From RGIG7450 sp045648785 (GTDB lineage Bacteria; Bacillota; Clostridia; RUG12999): DNA of 64,000 bases. Below the pieces are notes generated by a model, which saw only the letters and a list, made by a program, of their open reading frames with translations, made no database searches and was not told where the DNA came from. The translations under genes and the position numbers were made by a program. Shown here in pieces: positions 60,639 through 64,000 of this stretch. The stretch covers positions 1 to 64,000 of the forward strand of contig JAZROP010000020.1 in the NCBI GenBank assembly GCA_045648785.1. The letters are read 5' to 3'. How positions within the stretch are numbered: position 1 is the first letter of the stretch; each line of letters opens with the position of its first letter.

Positions 60639-61237
60639 TTTTTCTTCTCCTTTACAATCTGTTTTGATACAAGCTCGCATGCTTTGGGTAGTATAATCCA
60701 TTCAGCCTGCTGCATAACGCGTTTCTGCAAGGTTTCAGGAGTATCTTTTGGACGGATTTTAACAGCTTTTTGTGCAATGATTTTTCCTCCGTCAGGAATT
60801 TCGTTTACAAAATGAACGGTTGCACCCGTAACCTTAACGCCGTATTTAAGTGCTTCTTCATGAACTTTAAGTCCATAATACCCTTTTCCGCAGAAAGAGG
60901 GGATAAGTGCCGGATGAACATTAATGATACGATTTGCAAAACGGGAGGTAAATTTCTTGGAGAGAATTTTCATAAATCCCGCAAGAACAATCAAATCAAT
61001 TTTTTCATCTTCTAATTTTTTTATAAGTTTATCCTCAAAATCAGGAGCCTTGGACGGAATAACCGCGGTGGCAATGTCGGCATTTTTTGCACGGGTGAGA
61101 GCATAGGCTTCCGGATTGCCCGAAAGGACAAGGGAAATTTCACCGCTTTTTATAACGCCGCTTTTTTGAGCATCTATCATTGCCTGCAGATTAGTTCCTC
61201 CACCCGAAACGAGGACTGCAATTTTTGCTTTCATCAT
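60635..61237 (-). CDS. purN: Phosphoribosylglycinamide formyltransferase
   Basis: This enzyme formylates GAR using 10-formyl-THF. The 200-residue protein has IAVLVSGGGTNLQAMIDA, IINVHPALIPSF with catalytic Asn and His, and the Asp in EIPDGGKIIAQKAV. It overlaps purM and the purO-type gene by 4 bases each, so translation is coupled. Confidence 0.95.
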   Translation of the reverse strand: MMKAKIAVLVSGGGTNLQAMIDAQKSGVIKSGEISLVLSGNPEAYALTRAKNADIATAVIPSKAPDFEDKLIKKLEDEKIDLIVLAGFMKILSKKFTSRFANRIINVHPALIPSFCGKGYYGLKVHEEALKYGVKVTGATVHFVNEIPDGGKIIAQKAVKIRPKDTPETLQKRVMQQAEWIILPKACELVSKQIVKEKKK

Positions 61238-62268
61238 ATAATAACTCCTGCATCGCCTTTAACGATTTCTCCAATGATGTAAGCGTCTTCACCTGCAGAT
61301 TTAAGAATTTCGAGAGATTTTGCCGCATCCTCTGCCGAAACAACAATGCTCATGCCAACGCCCATATTAAAGGTGTTGAACATATCGCGCTCAGGAATGT
61401 TTCCACGCTTTGCAATAAGGTCGAAAATGGGAAGGATTTTAAGGGCAGATTTATCAATCTTAGCGGAATAGCCGTCCGGCAGACTGCGCGGAATATTTTC
61501 GTAAAAGCCTCCGCCAGTGATGTGAGAAATTGCCTTAACTCTAACTTCGTCTAAAAGTGCAAGTACAGGTTTTACATAAATTTTTGTAGGAGTGAGAAGT
61601 GTTTCTCCAATGGATTTGCCGCCAAGCTCAGCGAGAGGACTGGTGATGTCGCCATTTTCAACATCAAGCACTTTTCTTACAAGAGAAAAACCATTTGAGT
61701 GAACACCGGACGAGGGAAGTGCAATTATAACATCACCCTCTGTTACAGTGGAGTTATCTAAAATTTTATCTTTGTCAACCACGCCCGTGGAATAACCTGC
61801 AAGGTCATATTCGTTTTCAGGATAAAATCCGGGCATTTCAGCAGTTTCACCACCGATTAAAGCTGCACCTGCCTGAACACAGCCCTCAGCTACACCAGAT
61901 ACGATTGCAGCAACTCTTTCGGGACAGTTTTTACCCACTGCTATGTAGTCAAGGAAAAAGAGAGGTTTTGCACCGCTGCAGATAATATCGTTAACGCACA
62001 TTGCAACGCAGTCGATACCTACGGTATCATGCTTGTCCATTTTAAATGCTATTTTAAGTTTTGTACCAACGCCGTCAGTACCGCTTACAAGAACAGGTTT
62101 ATTTATTCCTTCAAGGTCAAGCTCAAACAGACCGCCAAAACCGCCTATTCCGCTTAAAACCCCGGGAGTAACAGTTCTTGCAATATGGGTTTTCATAAGC
62201 TCAACTGCTTTGTAGCCGGCAGTAATGTCAACCCCGGCATTTTTATAACTTTCGCTAAAACTTTTCAT
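61234..62268 (-). CDS. purM: Phosphoribosylformylglycinamidine cyclo-ligase
   Basis: This enzyme converts FGAM to AIR with ATP. The 344-residue protein has SYKNAGVDITAGYKAVELM, VSGTDGVGTKLKIAF, DCVAMCVNDIICSGAKPLFFLDY, GGETAEMPGFY and ISHITGGGFYENIPR. It starts 30 bases after the purF-like gene and is coupled to purN. Confidence 0.96.
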   Translation of the reverse strand: MKSFSESYKNAGVDITAGYKAVELMKTHIARTVTPGVLSGIGGFGGLFELDLEGINKPVLVSGTDGVGTKLKIAFKMDKHDTVGIDCVAMCVNDIICSGAKPLFFLDYIAVGKNCPERVAAIVSGVAEGCVQAGAALIGGETAEMPGFYPENEYDLAGYSTGVVDKDKILDNSTVTEGDVIIALPSSGVHSNGFSLVRKVLDVENGDITSPLAELGGKSIGETLLTPTKIYVKPVLALLDEVRVKAISHITGGGFYENIPRSLPDGYSAKIDKSALKILPIFDLIAKRGNIPERDMFNTFNMGVGMSIVVSAEDAAKSLEILKSAGEDAYIIGEIVKGDAGVII

Positions 62269-62298
62269 GATAGATACCTTAGCCTTTCTATATTAATC

Positions 62299-63720
62299 TT
62301 ATTCTTTACCATTCCAACAATAAGTGCAAAGCTGACTTTCGTCAAGACCTATTGACTTTATAATGCCTTCCAATGATTGGAATTCCAATGATGCAAATTT
62401 GAGTTTTTCGCAAATTCTTTTTCTTAAGTTTTTTCCACGCTCTGTTGCAGAGTCGCTGTATTCGCTGATGTAATTTAGTCCATCTTCACCCTCAAGCTCT
62501 ACGATAATTTGGCGAGCGATAAGCTCCATTTCGCTTGTGGCACGAGAAAAATTGAGATATTTGCAAGCATACATTATGGGAGGACATGCAGAACGCATGT
62601 GCACCGATTTTGCTCCGTTTTCATAAAGAAAATCAACAGTTCCTTTAAGTTGGGTTCCCCGAACAATGGAATCATCAACGAAAAGAAGATTTTTATCCTG
62701 AATAAGCTCGTGTACAGGGATTTGTTTCATTCTTGCAACCTTTGTTCTTTCCTTCTGACTTGCAGGAGTAAAGCTTCTCATCCAGGTTGGAGTATATTTG
62801 ATGAAAGGTCTTGCAAAAGGAATTTTGCTTTCGTTAGCATATCCGATTGCGTGGGGGGTTCCCGAATCGGGTACGCCACCGACATAATCAACATTTTCTG
62901 CGTTGCCTACCTTTTTATCGTGCTCTGCCATAATCTGACCGTTGCGGTATCTCATTGCCTCAACATTAATGCCTTCATAACAGGAAGTGGGATAACCATA
63001 GTAGCTCCACAAAAAAGCACATATTTTCATTTTATCTCCCGGAGGATTAAGTTGAGTAACGCCATCAAGAGTTATTTCAACAATTTCACCCGGGCCGAGT
63101 TCTTTTTCTAATTCATAACCAAGCTTCTGATACGCAAACGACTCAAAAGAAACGCAGTAGCCGCTTTCTTTTTTGCCGATTAAAATAGGAAGTCTGCCAA
63201 GACGGTCTCTTGCAGCAATAAGGGTTCCGTCGTTTTTTAGTATCAGGATTGAGGCAGATCCGTCAATAACGCTCTGTGCAAATTTAATTCCATCAACGAA
63301 GCTCGATTTCTGGTTAATAAGTGCGGCAACAAGGTCGGTGGAATTTATTTTGCCACCTGTCATTGTGCCAAAATGACCGCCGGATGAAATATATTTTTCA
63401 ATCAGTTCTTCGGCATTGTTGATCATGCCGATGGTTGTAATGGCATAAATGCCAACATTTGAACGGATTAAAAGAGGTTGCGGGTCAGTATCGCTTATAC
63501 AGCCGATAGCTGATTTGCCGCGCATTTCCTCGAAAATGTGTTCAAACTTAGTTCTGAAAGGAGAGTTTTCGATGTTGTGTATATCTCTTTGCAGACCAAT
63601 TTCAGGGTCATAAGCTGCCATACCGCCCCTGCGTGTACCCAGGTGAGAATGATAGTCTGTACCAAAAAAAACATCTGAAATTGCATCCTCTTTACATATT
63701 GCTCCAAAAAAGCCGCCCAT
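62299..63720 (-). CDS. purF: Amidophosphoribosyltransferase-like protein lacking the N-terminal Cys nucleophile
   Basis: Position and sequence make this the first enzyme of purine synthesis, which forms phosphoribosylamine from PRPP. The 473-residue protein has the N-terminal-nucleophile glutaminase domain (YHSHLGTRRGGMAAYD, IENSPFRTKFE, STDLVAALIN, AARDRLGRLPILIGK) and a PRPP-binding domain (LLFVDDSIVRGTQLKG, VPDSGTPHAIGYA, SFTPASQKER). In normal PurF the mature chain begins Cys-Gly; here it begins Met-Gly-Gly-Phe, so the nucleophile is missing. The short upstream in-frame extension to 63744 has no Cys either. AAAGG precedes the ATG at 63720. Ammonia may come from another source, or another residue may act. 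Confidence 0.85.
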   Translation of the reverse strand: MGGFFGAICKEDAISDVFFGTDYHSHLGTRRGGMAAYDPEIGLQRDIHNIENSPFRTKFEHIFEEMRGKSAIGCISDTDPQPLLIRSNVGIYAITTIGMINNAEELIEKYISSGGHFGTMTGGKINSTDLVAALINQKSSFVDGIKFAQSVIDGSASILILKNDGTLIAARDRLGRLPILIGKKESGYCVSFESFAYQKLGYELEKELGPGEIVEITLDGVTQLNPPGDKMKICAFLWSYYGYPTSCYEGINVEAMRYRNGQIMAEHDKKVGNAENVDYVGGVPDSGTPHAIGYANESKIPFARPFIKYTPTWMRSFTPASQKERTKVARMKQIPVHELIQDKNLLFVDDSIVRGTQLKGTVDFLYENGAKSVHMRSACPPIMYACKYLNFSRATSEMELIARQIIVELEGEDGLNYISEYSDSATERGKNLRKRICEKLKFASLEFQSLEGIIKSIGLDESQLCTYCWNGKE

Positions 63721-63768
63721 AAATTTCTGTACCTTTCTGCCCACGGTAGATTGTTTTATTAAACGAAC

Positions 63769-63804
63769 ATACGCCTCTTGCCGCGGGCGGGCAGGGGCGT
63801 ATGG
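63769..63804 (-). repeat. GC-rich hairpin in the purE-purF gap, possible dispersed repeat
   Basis: The arms CATACGCC and GGCGTATG (63769-63776 with 63797-63804) are perfect. A second, nearly paired inner stem CTCTTGCC / GGCAGGGG surrounds a GC-rich centre. It stands out from the AT-rich surroundings and has no T run. It could be a processing site between purE and purF or a copy of a REP-like element; no second copy is in this window. Confidence 0.55.
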
Positions 63805-63809
63805 TAATA

Positions 63810-64000
63810 TTAATTGTTGTATTTTTGCGAAACAGTTGAGTCTGCATCAAGAACTTTTGAAGCTGCCAATTTTCTTTGAGCATCAAGCTTTGCAGCCAGA
63901 GCTGAATCGGAAACTGAAAGAATTTGCATTGCGAGAAGTGCTGCGTTTACAGCACCATCAATTGCAACTGTGGCAACAGGAATTCCTGATGGCATCTGAA
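63810..64000 (-). CDS. purE: N5-carboxyaminoimidazole ribonucleotide mutase, C-terminal part (5' end outside window)
   Basis: This is the last 62 residues of PurE, which converts N5-CAIR to CAIR. The visible part begins QMPSGIPVATVAIDGAVNAALLAMQIL, of which PxGxPVATVAI and the following NAALLA are the family C-terminal core. A tail of about 30 residues follows. The frame is open to the window edge. It lies 89 bases upstream of the purF-like gene and is the first purine gene visible. Confidence 0.92.
   Translation of the reverse strand, partial: QMPSGIPVATVAIDGAVNAALLAMQILSVSDSALAAKLDAQRKLAASKVLDADSTVSQKYNN

Noticed and set aside
1..64000. CRISPR array, insertion sequence, rRNA or toxin-antitoxin pair
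   Set aside because: I saw no regularly spaced repeats, transposase motifs, rRNA sequence or paired small toxin/antitoxin genes.

Overview
The window looks like chromosome from a low-GC, endospore-forming Gram-positive bacterium, most likely class Clostridia (Bacillota). The basis is the AT-rich sequence with strong GGAGG ribosome binding sites, spore genes (spoVAD, spoVAE, spoIVA), RNase J, a lipobox-type sugar-binding lipoprotein, the ylxM-ffh-rpsP-khpA-rimM cluster and a minCDE system with MinE. I cannot place it to order or genus. I see no phage, transposon, CRISPR array or rRNA. No gene-free stretch exceeds 300 bases; the longest is the 247-base divergent region before the U32 peptidase gene.

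Layout. 1-2.5 kb: end of fusA, then tuf. 2.5-5.1 kb: an M20 amidohydrolase, then spoVAD-spoVAE on the minus strand. 5.2-8.8 kb: an mglBAC galactose transporter. 8.9-13.5 kb: a surface-glycan-like group (O-antigen-ligase-like protein, PF14907-type nucleotidyltransferase, orphan PTS-IIC-like protein, GT2 glycosyltransferase), followed by tRNA-Val(GAC) and a secreted leucine-rich-repeat protein. 14.7-19.8 kb: peptide and serine use (PepD-type dipeptidase, OPT transporter with a translationally coupled PqqD-like protein, L-serine dehydratase). 19.8-22.4 kb: a YitT protein and an SOS-type Y-family polymerase/YolD pair behind a LexA box. 22.4-25.2 kb: a metal-efflux operon (separate HMA protein, P1B ATPase, ArsR/CadC-type sensor, TSCPD protein) with a large perfect operator palindrome. 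25.2-30.1 kb: LysR regulator, AGCS symporter, DUF975 protein, RNase J.

30.3-43.0 kb: a long cell-shape and division block (U32 protein, NusG-II protein, Gx transporter, maf, mreBCD, PBP2, minC; then minD, minE, mgsA, rho, D,D-carboxypeptidase). 43.1-46.8 kb: xpt, a small membrane protein, and ylxM-ffh-rpsP-khpA-rimM. 46.8-50.9 kb: a MarR-controlled heterodimeric ABC exporter on the minus strand. 51.0-52.4 kb: spoIVA. 52.5-64.0 kb: a nine-gene minus-strand de novo purine operon in transcription order purE, purF-like, purM, purN, purO-like, AICAR transformylase, glyA, purD, purL.

The observations I would look at first are: the purine operon, which uses a stand-alone transformylase with a PurO-type cyclohydrolase and a PurF-like enzyme starting Met-Gly-Gly in place of the Cys nucleophile; the OPT-PqqD coupling; the metal-efflux operon, whose sensor carries both known metal-site types and whose ATPase has lost its HMA domain to a separate gene; and the LexA box on the polymerase/YolD promoter. 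I found no single clearly new system. Most of the window is core chromosome, and the 8.9-14.6 kb stretch is the most accessory-like part.
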